This document shows positions 1 to 9,049 of a stretch of DNA of 64,000 nt, piece by piece. Each line of letters opens with the position of its first letter. Position 1 is the stretch's first letter. The translations under genes were made by a program, and so were the position numbers. Origin of the DNA: Planctomycetota bacterium (GTDB lineage Bacteria; Planctomycetota; Planctomycetia; Pirellulales; Pirellulaceae); the NCBI GenBank assembly GCA_017303505.1, contig JAFLCP010000002.1, positions 1 through 64,000 of the forward strand. The letters are read 5' to 3'. The notes beneath the pieces are model-generated. The model made no database searches. It saw only the letters and a program-made list of their open reading frames with translations, and was not told the origin of the DNA.

Positions 1-19
1 GGTAAACAACGGCACGAAG

Positions 20-838
20 ATGGATGAAAAATCGTCGCCAACCTCGTTAGCGTTCATCTTCGGCGCTAGTAATGTGCGGAGAGGTTTACCCAGTTTATTA
101 CAAACCACATGTAATACTCTCGGAACACGCTGGGATCTTATCGTAACGGCAGGTCATGGACGCAGTTATGGGGCCACAAGTCATGTTTTGGGACGTGGAT
201 TACCGGGCATCATTCAAGCGCAGTGGTCTCAACATCTTCAACGTGTTGCCGAATGTCGGTGGGCGTTATTTACTGACGTTGGAAATGACTTGCTCTATGG
301 TAGAACGCCCGTTGAAATCGGTGAGTGGTTAGAGCATTGTGTCGCCGTTTTGCATCGCAACAACACGTCGATCACGATCGTTGGACTCCCTTTCGAGGTT
401 CTAAAACGTGTCGATAGGAAAAAATTTTTGCTTCTTCGAACAATTTTTTTTCCAAAAAGTGATCTCGATTTTTTGACCGTTGTCGAGCGCATTGAACGTC
501 TTGAAGAGACTGTTCGTTTGATCGCGCAGCGCTATCAAACAATGTATGTTGAACCATCTTCAACATGGTATGGATATGATCCAATTCATGTCACGTATGG
601 TTGTTACGATGCGTTGTGGCAACAATCGCTGCCATGGATGAATGATAAAAAAAGCCCATTTTTTATTGGTGAAAATGATGCGCGTGATAATTCGTCGCGC
701 AGCGCAATCGCGCGTTGGCGTTGGATGTTGAAATTGTTTTTCATTCGCGCGCACGAACAAACTTGGTTCACATTTCAACGCTCGATGAAACAACCTGCGC
801 TGCATGTTGATGCGCTGCGCAATGTCTGGTTCTATTGA
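20..838 (+). CDS. SGNH/GDSL-family hydrolase
   Basis: Serine hydrolase of the SGNH superfamily (esterase, lipase or carbohydrate deacetylase; substrate not predictable). All blocks are visible in order: block I FGASNVRRG with nucleophile Ser17, block II Gly in GHGRSYG (about 45-51), block III VGND with Gly88/Asn89, and block V DPIH with Asp187/His190. There is no signal peptide in the given frame. The reading frame is open to the left edge of the window, so the true start may lie upstream of the ATG used here. The last 60 residues after the catalytic His are basic and aromatic and match nothing I recognise. Family call is firm, specific function unknown. Confidence 0.8.
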   Translation: MDEKSSPTSLAFIFGASNVRRGLPSLLQTTCNTLGTRWDLIVTAGHGRSYGATSHVLGRGLPGIIQAQWSQHLQRVAECRWALFTDVGNDLLYGRTPVEIGEWLEHCVAVLHRNNTSITIVGLPFEVLKRVDRKKFLLLRTIFFPKSDLDFLTVVERIERLEETVRLIAQRYQTMYVEPSSTWYGYDPIHVTYGCYDALWQQSLPWMNDKKSPFFIGENDARDNSSRSAIARWRWMLKLFFIRAHEQTWFTFQRSMKQPALHVDALRNVWFY

Positions 839-1106
839 AAAATGGGTTGTTAGAAGTCGAAAAAAAAGTTGTACCGTTGTTGAAAAAATGTCGAAAAGAT
901 GTTGCATTCAATCGCCAGTTGCGTACAAATACACGACATAGGAAGTCGTTAGCTATCTTTCACTCAGTCGTCAATGAGTTCTCTAAAAAGAAATCGACGA
1001 CGGTTGAAGGTGAGGTAGATGCGACAGTGATATGTGAGTCACTATCAGATGTCGGTGGTGGCAACCGGCTCACAGGGTAGTGACTCGAGGAATCAAATAA
1101 GTTTTC

Positions 1107-1113
1107 GGAGGAG
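1107..1113 (+). promoter_or_regulatory. strong Shine-Dalgarno deciding the GTG start
   Basis: GGAGGAG lies 6 bases before the GTG at 1120. Most genes in this window have weak or no Shine-Dalgarno, so this marks a strongly translated gene and fixes the start of the histone-like protein. Confidence 0.75.
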
Positions 1114-1119
1114 AAAACA

Positions 1120-1272
1120 GTGGCCAAGAAAAAAGCTGGTGCTAAGAAGGCAGTTAAGAAGGCTCCTGCCAAGAAGGCAGCCAAAGGTGTGAAGAAGGCA
1201 GCGAAGAAGGTAGCTAAGAAGGCTGCCAAGAAAGCTCCTGCTAAGAAAGCAACCAAGAAGGCTGCTGTCTAA
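1120..1272 (+). CDS. Lys/Ala-rich histone H1-like DNA-binding protein
   Basis: Small 50-residue protein made almost entirely of Lys, Ala, Val and Pro in repeats such as KKAAKK and KKAPAKK, resembling the C-terminal tail of eukaryotic histone H1 and bacterial Hc1/AlgP-type proteins. It most likely binds nucleic acid non-specifically in the cytoplasm. The start is a GTG chosen because a strong Shine-Dalgarno GGAGGAG (1107-1113) sits 6 bases upstream and nothing else in the frame is supported. A strong intrinsic terminator follows at 1331, so it is probably a monocistronic, well-expressed gene. The antisense frame reads as a long Ala/Leu/Phe-rich peptide, which is an artefact of the repeat codons. 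Confidence 0.85.
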   Translation: MAKKKAGAKKAVKKAPAKKAAKGVKKAAKKVAKKAAKKAPAKKATKKAAV

Positions 1273-1330
1273 TTCCTTGGTGGAGGCCAGTTGCAGCGGC
1301 GTAAGTCGCTTGTAATGGATCGCCCAAGCG

Positions 1331-1377
1331 AACCGCTGTCGATCATGCCAAAAGCGTGGTCGACAGCGGTTTTTTTT
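1331..1377 (+). terminator. Rho-independent terminator
   Basis: Perfect 12-bp inverted repeat AACCGCTGTCGA / TCGACAGCGGTT (1331-1342 and 1360-1371) with a 17-base loop, followed by a run of T. It lies 58 bases after the histone-like gene and would terminate its transcript. Confidence 0.9.
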
Positions 1378-1591
1378 GATACCGCTCTATCCAATAGTTC
1401 CAATCTCAAATTGAGAATTGGAGATTGTCTGTTTTAGCTGGTTTGTCAGGTTTGACATGGCAGATAGCCCGGCCAGAATACCCGCCAACGCCCCCAGCCC
1501 ACTATTGGCATGGATGTAGGCCAAGGCCTTGAGCAGCCAGCACATCTTTTTTAATGAGTGTTCACGGGGAACGGCGTCTTTCTCCCGTCCA

Positions 1592-1618
1592 CATAGCCTC
1601 CGCTGCGCTCCGGCTATG
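1592..1618. other. short inverted repeat downstream of mrp
   Basis: CATAGCC (1592-1598) and GGCTATG (1612-1618) form a 7-bp stem with a GC-rich 13-base loop just past the 3' end of the minus-strand mrp gene. It may help end or stabilise that transcript, but no T-run follows. Apart from this and the terminator at 1331, the 1273-1644 gap shows nothing. Confidence 0.4.
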
Positions 1619-1644
1619 CGGTAAACAGACCCCAGCGGTGGACT

Positions 1645-2727
1645 TTAGCCGAGGACTGGGAGCGAAACTTTCGGCGGAGCGACCATATTCCGTTGGGCTA
1701 AATCGCGAACGAGCGAGCGGACAATCTTTTCGATCGGTACACCGCAAATCGGGTCCTGCAATACTTGATCCAGTCGACCTTCGTCCGATTCTTGACGCAT
1801 CGCAATGTTGATCGGAACCTCGCCCAAGAAAGGCACCGTTAGTTCTTCCGCTTTCCTGCGCGCTCCACCATGACCAAAGATGTCGTATCGCTTTCCATTG
1901 TCTGGGCAGATAAAGCCACTCATGTTCTCGACAACGCCCAGCAAAGGGATTTTAGTTTTCTGGAACATGGATATCGCTTTAACCGCATCGAGCAACGCGA
2001 CTTCTTGTGGTGTGCAGACGACAACGGCTCCCGTTAATGGCAACAGCTGCGAAAGGGTTAGGGCAATATCACCTGTTCCTGGCGGCATATCGATGATCAA
2101 GTAATCAAGTGGACCCCAGTTGGTGTCACGCAAGAATTGAGTGATGCTTCCATGAAGCATAGGACCACGAAAGATCACAGCTTGATCTTTCTCTACCAAA
2201 AAACCCATCGACATCACCGGCATGCTTCCGAACATGCGTGGCTGGATTTTTCCGTCGATCACTTCGGGACGACCTTCGAGATTGAGCAGATGCGGAATAC
2301 TTGGCCCGTAGATATCCGCATCCATTAAGCCCACGCGAGCTCCCATTCGCTTCAGCGTCAATGCGATGGATGCAGCGATGGTACTTTTGCCAACACCACC
2401 TTTGCCTGAACCTACAGCGATCACGGAGCGTACGCGCAAACCGACTTGTCCAATCGTCGGTGGTGGGCGATCGATGGTGCTGATGGTGATGTCGATCTTT
2501 TTGAAGTTAGGAAACTTCGCCTGAATCGTTTCAACCGCTCGCTGCTGAAATTCGTCAGCTATAGGCAAGCTGTGGGTGCCGAGTGCGATTTCGGCTGTTA
2601 AAGAATCATCGGTCCAGGCAATATTTCGAACCTGATCGGACTTCGACAATGAACGCCCTGTTTCCGGATCGCTTAGAAGCCCAATCGCTTGTTCGATCGC
2701 GGCGAGTGTAATATTCGAGTTCGACAT
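1645..2727 (-). CDS. mrp: Mrp/NBP35-family iron-sulfur cluster carrier ATPase
   Basis: Cytosolic P-loop ATPase of the Mrp/ApbC family, which carries and delivers Fe-S clusters to apoproteins. The first ~90 residues form an MIP18 (DUF59)-type domain, followed by the deviant Walker A motif GSGKGGVGKST (about 107-117), the DADIYGPS switch and the IDMPPGTGD Walker B-like motif. Length (360 aa) is normal for the family. The C-terminal CxxC that binds the bridging cluster in many Mrp proteins is not intact: the segment reads FICPDNGKRYDIFG, with only one Cys at that place. It stands alone between the histone-like gene and a small unknown gene. Confidence 0.92.
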   Translation of the reverse strand: MSNSNITLAAIEQAIGLLSDPETGRSLSKSDQVRNIAWTDDSLTAEIALGTHSLPIADEFQQRAVETIQAKFPNFKKIDITISTIDRPPPTIGQVGLRVRSVIAVGSGKGGVGKSTIAASIALTLKRMGARVGLMDADIYGPSIPHLLNLEGRPEVIDGKIQPRMFGSMPVMSMGFLVEKDQAVIFRGPMLHGSITQFLRDTNWGPLDYLIIDMPPGTGDIALTLSQLLPLTGAVVVCTPQEVALLDAVKAISMFQKTKIPLLGVVENMSGFICPDNGKRYDIFGHGGARRKAEELTVPFLGEVPINIAMRQESDEGRLDQVLQDPICGVPIEKIVRSLVRDLAQRNMVAPPKVSLPVLG

Positions 2728-2884
2728 GTTTGTTCCTCAACGGCAAAGCTTGGTTCTCGATCGGTTCATCCAAGGCTTGGCAGTGAAATAGTGGATTGCG
2801 GCTGCATCACTGTAGTCAGCGTTCAACTACCAAAGGTTATTCGATCAAGCGAGATCGTAGGAGGGGGCGTTACGCACACTTAGG

Positions 2885-3277
2885 CTAGGTAGATCTGTGC
2901 GGATATTCAGTAGCCAATAGCTTCGGAAGCCAATGGCACAAGCTTAATGCGTCAGGAATGAGCAAATGTGCGCCTGCTTCTAGTAAAGGAATTTGTTCTG
3001 CAGGTTGGGTCGGAGAGCCCAAAACAATCCTCAGTGTGTTTGGAAAGTCCTGCCGCAATTGCCAAAGGCCATGCCAATTGAGCGTGGGGGCATCGGGGCT
3101 GTAAGTCCAGCTGATGATGTGAGACTGTGGTTCAGAGGGCGTTTGCAGAGGCGAAGCGGGGCGGTGACAACGGATATCAAGTTGGATGGGTTTGGGGAGT
3201 CGCGGCTCAACGATCGAACGAACTAGCCCAAGCCAGTGAAGAGGTTCGGTTTCATAATGGAGCCAATGAAGTGTCAT
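2885..3277 (-). CDS. hypothetical protein, possibly receiver-like fold
   Basis: A 130-residue protein I do not recognise. Its second half runs LRQDFPNTLRIVLGSP...LLEAGAHLLIPDA, which resembles the beta4-alpha4-beta5 segment of response-regulator receiver domains, where an AGA is followed by a strand and a lysine. The phospho-acceptor Asp region is not recognisable and the usual Lys is absent. The gene starts 48 bases after the NtrC-like regulator on the same strand, so the two are probably co-transcribed and may act together. The receiver-like reading is tentative. Confidence 0.55.
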   Translation of the reverse strand: MTLHWLHYETEPLHWLGLVRSIVEPRLPKPIQLDIRCHRPASPLQTPSEPQSHIISWTYSPDAPTLNWHGLWQLRQDFPNTLRIVLGSPTQPAEQIPLLEAGAHLLIPDALSLCHWLPKLLATEYPHRST

Positions 3278-3325
3278 GTGGAGTGTTGTGTGCGATGAAC
3301 TAATGAGGCGTGGTTACACGAGCTG

Positions 3326-4882
3326 TCATTTTTTTGACGGATCATCGAGAGGTACGAAATCGATGGCCGCGAAATCATCCGCTGCGGCAGTCGTTTTGGG
3401 TTGCTCTGTTTCCGTGAAGATGGATTCTTTGTTGTCGACATCCTGTTCTGGCTCATTCACGCTCTCCATATCGGCAGCCACGATCTGGAGTTGTGCTAAG
3501 CGACGCAGCAATCGAGCACGACTGATGCCAAGTTTCCTGGCCGTTAACGCTCGGTTGCCACGACTCTCTTGCAGTGTCTTTTCCAGTAGACTCTTTTCAA
3601 GCTCCAGCAATACTTGATCGAGATCGAGTGATGTGTTGGGTACGGTTGGAACAGCTTTGCCACCGATGTAAGTTCGAAGTGCGAGTGGCAAATCATTCGG
3701 CTCGATGAGAAATCTTGCAGTGGGTAATTCAATCGATTGGATCAAGGCTCGCAGTTCTGTGAGATCTCCATTCCATGGATAAGCGATGAGCGTTTCGATG
3801 GCAGAGTTGCTGAACGCATAGGTGATCCCCTTACCGATCGGCGCAGAGTGATTCAGGATCCGAGTCGCAATCGCAGGGATATCCTCAGGGCGTTCTCGCA
3901 GCGGCGGTATGTCGACAATAAACACGCGGAGATGTTGATCGATAATTGCGCTTCGATGAGGAGTGGAGTCTGCGGTGTTCGAAATAATCTCCGTCGCGAA
4001 AATCTGCGGCGGTCGATGTGATATCAGCCAGTCTTCAAGCACGGCAAAGGCGTTTTCGTGAAGCTTCGCAAGGTCTTCGATCAACACGGTCGTTTCCAGA
4101 AACTCGCCATGCAGTTTTAGTGGCAGCGACAGATCAAGGGCGCTGCGCAACATCTCTCCGTCGAGAGTTCGGGCAGAGAGCGGCATGAACTGATAGCCGG
4201 CCGATGATGTCTGAGATCGCTTAAAGCGTTGCAGCCAAATTGCTTTGGCTAAGTCATGAGCTGCGTTAGTATCTTGAGCACGAATAAGGACTGGCGTATT
4301 CGTAGCAATGGCCAATTGAACTTGCTGAAGGGTCTTGCGAATTTGTGGCGAGGTCCCGCACAGGCAATCCAATTGCGTCGTATCCGTCCAGCGTTTGCGA
4401 AATTGAAGAAGTTCGTTTTGTAGCGAACTGGACGGAGCTACAGAGAGCGGAGCAACAGGTTTGTTTGCCTGACAATCATTCGATGTTGCAGTTGAAGAGG
4501 CTAAAGACGTTGAATGGTCTAGCGTGATGAGGCATCCAAAGACGGTCCGCTGTGGATCGACGAGTGGCAGGAAATTCGCGATGTCATACGGAGATGGTGA
4601 ATCTCCAGGCGAGAGTAATGGAGGGTCAATTCTTCGTTGGCAAGCCAATCCAGTCCAAGCTTCAGCAGGGGGCATGAGGCACGCTGGAAGGAGATTGTCG
4701 TCGGCCGCCTGGAAAGGGCTGAATGCCTCGTTAAAGAATTGCAGTTGGCCATCCTGATCGACCGCAGCCACAGGGGTCGCGCCATTATCAAGCCACTTAC
4801 TGAAGGCTCGCGATTTGGGTCGAGGAGTTGGACTGGTCATAGATAAGTCGCTGGAAAATCGAATCGGAACGGGAGGCCCCAT
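3326..4882 (-). CDS. degenerate NtrC-like (sigma54 activator family) regulator with Fis HTH
   Basis: Architecture of a bacterial enhancer-binding protein: an N-terminal PAS-like segment (about 30-130), an AAA+-derived central domain (about 165-400) with the family signature IPPLRERPEDIPAIA, and a C-terminal Fis-type helix-turn-helix (about 430-475) followed by an acidic tail. The ATPase looks inactive. The Walker A position reads LIRAQDTNAAHDLAK with no GxxGxGK, and the GAFTGA loop that contacts sigma54 is missing. It therefore probably binds DNA and a partner or ligand without activating sigma54 polymerase. The gene is followed closely by the small gene at 2885. Confidence 0.7.
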   Translation of the reverse strand: MGPPVPIRFSSDLSMTSPTPRPKSRAFSKWLDNGATPVAAVDQDGQLQFFNEAFSPFQAADDNLLPACLMPPAEAWTGLACQRRIDPPLLSPGDSPSPYDIANFLPLVDPQRTVFGCLITLDHSTSLASSTATSNDCQANKPVAPLSVAPSSSLQNELLQFRKRWTDTTQLDCLCGTSPQIRKTLQQVQLAIATNTPVLIRAQDTNAAHDLAKAIWLQRFKRSQTSSAGYQFMPLSARTLDGEMLRSALDLSLPLKLHGEFLETTVLIEDLAKLHENAFAVLEDWLISHRPPQIFATEIISNTADSTPHRSAIIDQHLRVFIVDIPPLRERPEDIPAIATRILNHSAPIGKGITYAFSNSAIETLIAYPWNGDLTELRALIQSIELPTARFLIEPNDLPLALRTYIGGKAVPTVPNTSLDLDQVLLELEKSLLEKTLQESRGNRALTARKLGISRARLLRRLAQLQIVAADMESVNEPEQDVDNKESIFTETEQPKTTAAADDFAAIDFVPLDDPSKK

Positions 4883-4923
4883 ATCTCGATTTTAGGCAGC
4901 GGTAGACCAGATAGGTAATAGAA

Positions 4924-4963
4924 AACAAAAATCCCGACCTGAAAGAGGTTTCAAGTCGGGATT
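4924..4963 (-). terminator. Rho-independent terminator
   Basis: Read on the minus strand, AATCCCGACTTGAAA pairs with the complementary arm around a short loop and is followed by TTTTTG. It lies 33 bases past the stop of the secreted Tyr-rich protein gene and separates it from the NtrC-like regulator. Confidence 0.85.
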
Positions 4964-4995
4964 CAAATGGGATGATTCTGATCGAACCGAGTGAT

Positions 4996-5325
4996 TTAGA
5001 ACACGTCGGTGATGAAATGGTGGCCCCAGTGGTAGCGGCGGCTAGATGGGTATTCGTTGTGCCATTTCTTGTTGTACACAGGAATTTGCATTTCGGCTGG
5101 GTAACGATAGTACAAGCTGTTGCTGCTGCGGTAGTACTCGTTGCCGTAGAAGTTCTGTGGATAGTACACGAACGGATAGTGGTAGAAGCGGTGATAATCA
5201 CGACCACCGGTTTGTCCACCAGGAACTCGACCGTAAGCGTATGGATCTTGGGCATTGGCCTGAGAGCTAGTCAGCACACACAAGCCGACCGCCAGAAGCG
5301 ATCCCAACAAGATTTTTTGGAACAT
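4996..5325 (-). CDS. small secreted Tyr/His-rich protein
   Basis: A 109-residue protein with a clear signal peptide (MFQKILLGSLLAVGLCVL..., likely cleaved after ANA near residue 25). The mature part is rich in Tyr, His, Arg and Pro with YYP-type motifs, typical of small exported proteins of planctomycetes whose role is unknown. It is likely periplasmic or wall-associated. It has its own terminator, so it is probably monocistronic. No catalytic motif is visible. Confidence 0.7.
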   Translation of the reverse strand: MFQKILLGSLLAVGLCVLTSSQANAQDPYAYGRVPGGQTGGRDYHRFYHYPFVYYPQNFYGNEYYRSSNSLYYRYPAEMQIPVYNKKWHNEYPSSRRYHWGHHFITDVF

Positions 5326-5537
5326 ATTCGACGATCTCCATGCGAGCTGTTGCGTTTTTGGGGGTGGGGCAATGTTCCCACTCCGCCCTCGTAGCTTTGG
5401 ATCGGCAGGACTCGCGATCGAAATTTAAGGATTATCCCTTACAACCGGAAGTTGAGAATCAATAGGGAGAACTGGCACTTAGAGATGTTAAAATGTAGCG
5501 GTCAGCGAACGGGGATGGTCGGTCTGTCCGTGAATCG

Positions 5538-6320
5538 CTACTTAGGGAAGATACTTTGAGCAATTTCTTCTTCCCATTGATCCATCAAAGGCCAATCGAC
5601 CGCACAGGTACCAAAGTCTGACATGTGCAAATATGTCTTTACTCGATCGATAGTGCGATTGAGCATTACGGGGTCGCGACGGAACGCAGGACCGTGACTG
5701 GGGAGCAGCCAGGTAACATCGCTATCGCGAATACGTTCGAGAGATTTAATGAAACCTCGAATATCGCTGCCATGATGGGCATCGATCGCGCCCACACCAC
5801 CATCGCGGTAAATGTTGTCACCGCTAAACAACAGATCTCCCATGCGAAAAGCGAGTTGGCTATCAGTATGTCCAGGAGTGCACCATACCTGCAGTTCTAG
5901 CTTACCGACCTTGATAATATCGCCATCATTCACATGGTTTTCAACGGCAACTGGAGGCATATCAAGATGGATACCCTGAGCTTCAATTTCCGCAAACGTT
6001 TTCAAGCGGTCACCTACTTCGAGCAATTTCGCGGCAGCAGGATGAGCTGTCACGGTTGTCTTGAGCATTTGCTTGGCGAGTGCTAAACCTTGTCCATGAT
6101 CGACGTCGGCATGTGTAGCGATAATCGTTTTGCACTTTGAGAGTGGGAAATCGAGTTCACGGATAAGATCGATGATCTCTTCAACGCTTTCCTGATAACC
6201 GATGTCGATTAAAACCCATTCGTCTTGATCGAAGACTAGATAGATATTGCATCCGATAATGTGACCGGCTTGGAAATTCAATTCAATCACATTGGGGAAA
6301 AGTTCTTTGCGGGTCAGCAT
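5538..6320 (-). CDS. metallo-beta-lactamase fold hydrolase
   Basis: MBL-fold metal hydrolase of 260 residues with no signal peptide, hence cytosolic. Metal-ligand motifs appear in order: His70-x-Asp72-x-Asp74-His75 (THADVDH), His151 (PGHTDS), Asp168 (SGDNI) and His209 (PSHGP). The first motif has Asp72 where HxHxDH enzymes have the second His, so metal site 1 is altered. The family includes glyoxalase II-like thioesterases, lactonases and nucleases. The compact size and PGHT motif favour a glyoxalase II-like hydrolase, but the substrate is unknown. It is isolated by a 349-bp gap upstream. Confidence 0.82.
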   Translation of the reverse strand: MLTRKELFPNVIELNFQAGHIIGCNIYLVFDQDEWVLIDIGYQESVEEIIDLIRELDFPLSKCKTIIATHADVDHGQGLALAKQMLKTTVTAHPAAAKLLEVGDRLKTFAEIEAQGIHLDMPPVAVENHVNDGDIIKVGKLELQVWCTPGHTDSQLAFRMGDLLFSGDNIYRDGGVGAIDAHHGSDIRGFIKSLERIRDSDVTWLLPSHGPAFRRDPVMLNRTIDRVKTYLHMSDFGTCAVDWPLMDQWEEEIAQSIFPK

Positions 6321-6669
6321 GGTGGCTACTTTCTAATAAAACGCTGGCTACTCAGACCTGTCGAGCATCGTTTGGAAGACGCTCACAAGCGTTTTCCGCA
6401 GCATGCTCTTCAGGACTGCTGGCTTGAGTCGGGCTACTTCAGTGCCCCTTGCAATACCAACACAACGAAAAAGCAAAACAGTTCAACAACAAATCATCGC
6501 AAGTCCAGAATCGTGCAAGACCATCGCACGCAACTAGAACTGCGCGAATTCCAAACACACAACTTCGATGTACTTTTGGGCAATACCAGCAGTAAACCGC
6601 TTGAATGCGAAAAGAATATCCGGAAAAGTGACGTGCGGGGGAAATTCTACGTGATAAGGGGGAGATTAC
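6321..6669. other. intergenic region, no gene seen
   Basis: A 349-bp gap between the MBL hydrolase start and the 3' end of the epimerase gene. A plus-strand open frame crosses it but overlaps the hydrolase start and has a low-complexity product with no recognisable domain. I see no RNA gene, repeat or convincing terminator. It must hold the promoter of the hydrolase gene. Confidence 0.5.
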
Positions 6670-7527
6670 TCAAGGCTCTGCACAAGATGCCTTAATGCCT
6701 TCGCGAAAATCGGCGTAGCGACAGCGGTAGGAAAAGTCGTGATGTAACCGTGAAACATCGATCCGCTTATTGGATTCACTGCGGCGAGGCAGGGGAGAGG
6801 GTGAATCGGCGACCGCCAATGATTGCGAATCAATTTTCAGAAAATCGAGTAGGAATTGGTAGTAATCTGAACGACGTATAGGGGTGCCATCCGCGACCAA
6901 ATAGCGTGTTTGCGGATGATTTCTTTGCAAGGCTTCAACGCAATAGCCTGCGGCATCTTCGATATGGATGAGATTGAGATAAGTGTGGTCTTGCGGGTTT
7001 AGTGCTGCTTTCTGGCGCATTCGCTCGGCATTGGGGATGCGATCAGGGCCATAAAGTCCCGCCATTCGCAAAATGGTGACGTCATTTCCAAACTGTTTGA
7101 TCAACCAATCTTCGGCAGAAAGTGCGGCGATTCCACCGGGCCGCGTTGGTTGGCATGGGCTGTCCTCGTTCACCCAATCTCCATCATCTTGTGCATAAAC
7201 ACCGGTGGTACTGATATACACTATGCGTGGCCACGGCTTGGGCAATGCGGCAAATAGATTTGTTAACCCAAGAATATGGGTTTGTGGGGGAGGGACTCCC
7301 TCAACCGCTCGATGTGTTACCGCAACGAGCAAAGTGTCCACTCTGGGGAGGTTTGATAACGAAGAGGATTGCAGCCAATCGCCGCGGTGCGCCTGCCAGC
7401 CTCGCCGTTGGAACTCTTGGGCCCGCTCTTCTTGGCGGGTCAAAGCGTGTGTTTCGACTCCACTAGAAGATATTTTTGCGGCAACACGCTCACCCAAGTA
7501 ACCGCAACCTACAATAAAAATACTCAT
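6670..7527 (-). CDS. NAD(P)-dependent epimerase/dehydratase (extended SDR)
   Basis: Rossmann-fold SDR protein of about 285 residues. The chosen ATG gives MSIFIVGCGYLGERV, placing the GxGxxG dinucleotide motif at the N-terminus as usual. A further in-frame ATG 30 bases upstream (7557) would add ten residues. STTGVYAQ precedes the usual catalytic region, and the following ALSAEDWL segment stands where YxxxK is expected, so the catalytic Tyr/Lys pair is not obvious. It resembles the YeeZ-like group of short epimerases. The acceptor sugar or other substrate cannot be told from sequence. Confidence 0.75.
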   Translation of the reverse strand: MSIFIVGCGYLGERVAAKISSSGVETHALTRQEERAQEFQRRGWQAHRGDWLQSSSLSNLPRVDTLLVAVTHRAVEGVPPPQTHILGLTNLFAALPKPWPRIVYISTTGVYAQDDGDWVNEDSPCQPTRPGGIAALSAEDWLIKQFGNDVTILRMAGLYGPDRIPNAERMRQKAALNPQDHTYLNLIHIEDAAGYCVEALQRNHPQTRYLVADGTPIRRSDYYQFLLDFLKIDSQSLAVADSPSPLPRRSESNKRIDVSRLHHDFSYRCRYADFREGIKASCAEP

Positions 7528-7781
7528 CGTTATCTTTTCTATCGATCTGGCCGTCATAACGGTCTAGGTCGAACACACTTATCACTGTTACTGTCTTCTC
7601 GAATAGCCTACGCAATCGTCAAGCCCGACCCAATCGGACCTGCAATCTCCCTGTTCTAGGGGTGAAAATTCTGGTCGGAGGGTTTCAATCCGTCGCACTT
7701 TTGCGAATAATCGGACTATTGGGTTCGGACGAAACGAACGGTTTGTCGAGAACAGTAGGAACGACCGACAAGGGCTGCGGA

Positions 7782-9023
7782 ATGTCCCAGGCGTATTTGA
7801 CCCTTCGCAAAGGTGTCTTCGCGTATGCATCTAGCAATGCATATTCGATTCGATGCATCTCATTATTTCGATTGTATCGACAAAGCATTCCCGGCGCACT
7901 ACTTTTCTTTTCGCTGATTTTTCTGCTGAGTTCACCCGCTCATCTGCAGGGCCAAGAACAAGGGCGACGTCCTAAGTCGTCTGGTGCTACAGAAGTGCAG
8001 CCTGCACTTGCGATTGAAAACTCAAAATCAAATCCAGTGGTTGGCGCATCGAGTGAGGTTCGCGTAGCGAAGCCCATTATCTCGTCTGCTGGTTTAACGA
8101 CCGTTGGACTTGAATTAGGTTTGGAGCGAATTGCCAAAGGTGCAGAGCCGCAAACTGTCGAAGAACTCTTGGCGCTTGAATCGCAGCAAGCGAAAGTCGC
8201 TGAGAAAGTAAAACAAGTTACTGTGAATGTTCAACAAGGAAATTCACAAGGTAGCGGTGTGATCATCAGCGAAGATGGATACGTCTTAACTGCCGCGCAT
8301 GTGGCTGGCAAACCGAACCTCGACGCAACCGTGGTGATGTCCAATGGTCGACGTTATCGAGCCAAAACATTGGGGATGAATCGCAATGTAGACGCTGGCT
8401 TATTAAAAATCACTGATGAACCTGCTGAAGGTTGGCCGCATGCATCGATTGGTGAATCGAGCCGATTGTCGGAAGGCTCTTGGTGCGTGGCTGTTGGGCA
8501 TCCTGGTGGTTGGCAAGAGAAACGCGGTTCTGTTGTGCGTGTAGGTCGTGTGTTGGCAATGTTGCCAGGAACCATTGTTACCGACTGCTCTTTGATTGGC
8601 GGTGATAGTGGCGGGCCATTGTTTGATTTGAGTGGCCGATTGATCGGTATTCACAGTCGCATCGGTGCCGAAGTCACTGAGAACATGCATGTCCCAGTGG
8701 ATGAGTTTACCAAAAATTTCGAGCGATTGGTTTCTGGTGAAAAGTGGGGTGTATTGCCTGGCTATGAACCGATCATTGGAATCACAGGCGACGAACAAGA
8801 TGGGCGCGCGATCGTAACTAAAGTGAATGCAGGTGGTCCTGCTGAACGCGCTGGTCTCCAGGTAGGCGACGTGGTCGTTCGTTTTGATGGAACAGCGATT
8901 AGCTCCTTCCGCGAACTGCGTGAAGCAGTTCATGGTTGTTTGCCAGGTGATCATGTTCGAATCGAAGTGTCACGAGAAAATAAGATCCTGGCGCGAACCT
9001 TAGTCATTGGCTTGAAGAATTAG
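7782..9023 (+). CDS. HtrA/DegP-like trypsin-type serine protease with PDZ domain
   Basis: Exported S1C-type protease. A hydrophobic signal segment (ALLFFSLIFLLSS) precedes a linker, then a trypsin-like domain with an intact catalytic triad: His in LTAAHV, Asp in NVDAGLL and Ser in GGDSGGPL. A C-terminal PDZ domain covers the last ~90 residues (GPAERAGLQVGDVV...). It probably degrades or guards misfolded envelope proteins. The frame is open up to a GTG at 7662; I prefer the ATG at 7782, and a TTG at 7872 would give a more standard signal peptide. The next gene, a degenerate relative, follows within 30 bases, so they are likely one operon and may work as a pair. Confidence 0.88.
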   Translation: MSQAYLTLRKGVFAYASSNAYSIRCISLFRLYRQSIPGALLFFSLIFLLSSPAHLQGQEQGRRPKSSGATEVQPALAIENSKSNPVVGASSEVRVAKPIISSAGLTTVGLELGLERIAKGAEPQTVEELLALESQQAKVAEKVKQVTVNVQQGNSQGSGVIISEDGYVLTAAHVAGKPNLDATVVMSNGRRYRAKTLGMNRNVDAGLLKITDEPAEGWPHASIGESSRLSEGSWCVAVGHPGGWQEKRGSVVRVGRVLAMLPGTIVTDCSLIGGDSGGPLFDLSGRLIGIHSRIGAEVTENMHVPVDEFTKNFERLVSGEKWGVLPGYEPIIGITGDEQDGRAIVTKVNAGGPAERAGLQVGDVVVRFDGTAISSFRELREAVHGCLPGDHVRIEVSRENKILARTLVIGLKN

Positions 9024-9049
9024 ATTTGTCGCTTAACAAAAGTCACAAG

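Noticed and set aside
835-1080. Plus-strand frame of 81 codons after the SGNH gene
   Set aside because: TTG start overlapping the upstream stop, no recognisable domain or ribosome site; probably chance.
960-1256. Minus-strand frame of 98 codons opposite the histone-like gene
   Set aside because: Ala/Leu/Phe-rich translation produced by the antisense of Lys/Ala codon repeats; no ribosome site and it overlaps a well-supported gene.
6261-6695. Plus-strand frame of 144 codons in the 6.3-6.7 kb gap
   Set aside because: Overlaps the start of the MBL gene and the end of the epimerase gene; product has no domain and unusual composition.
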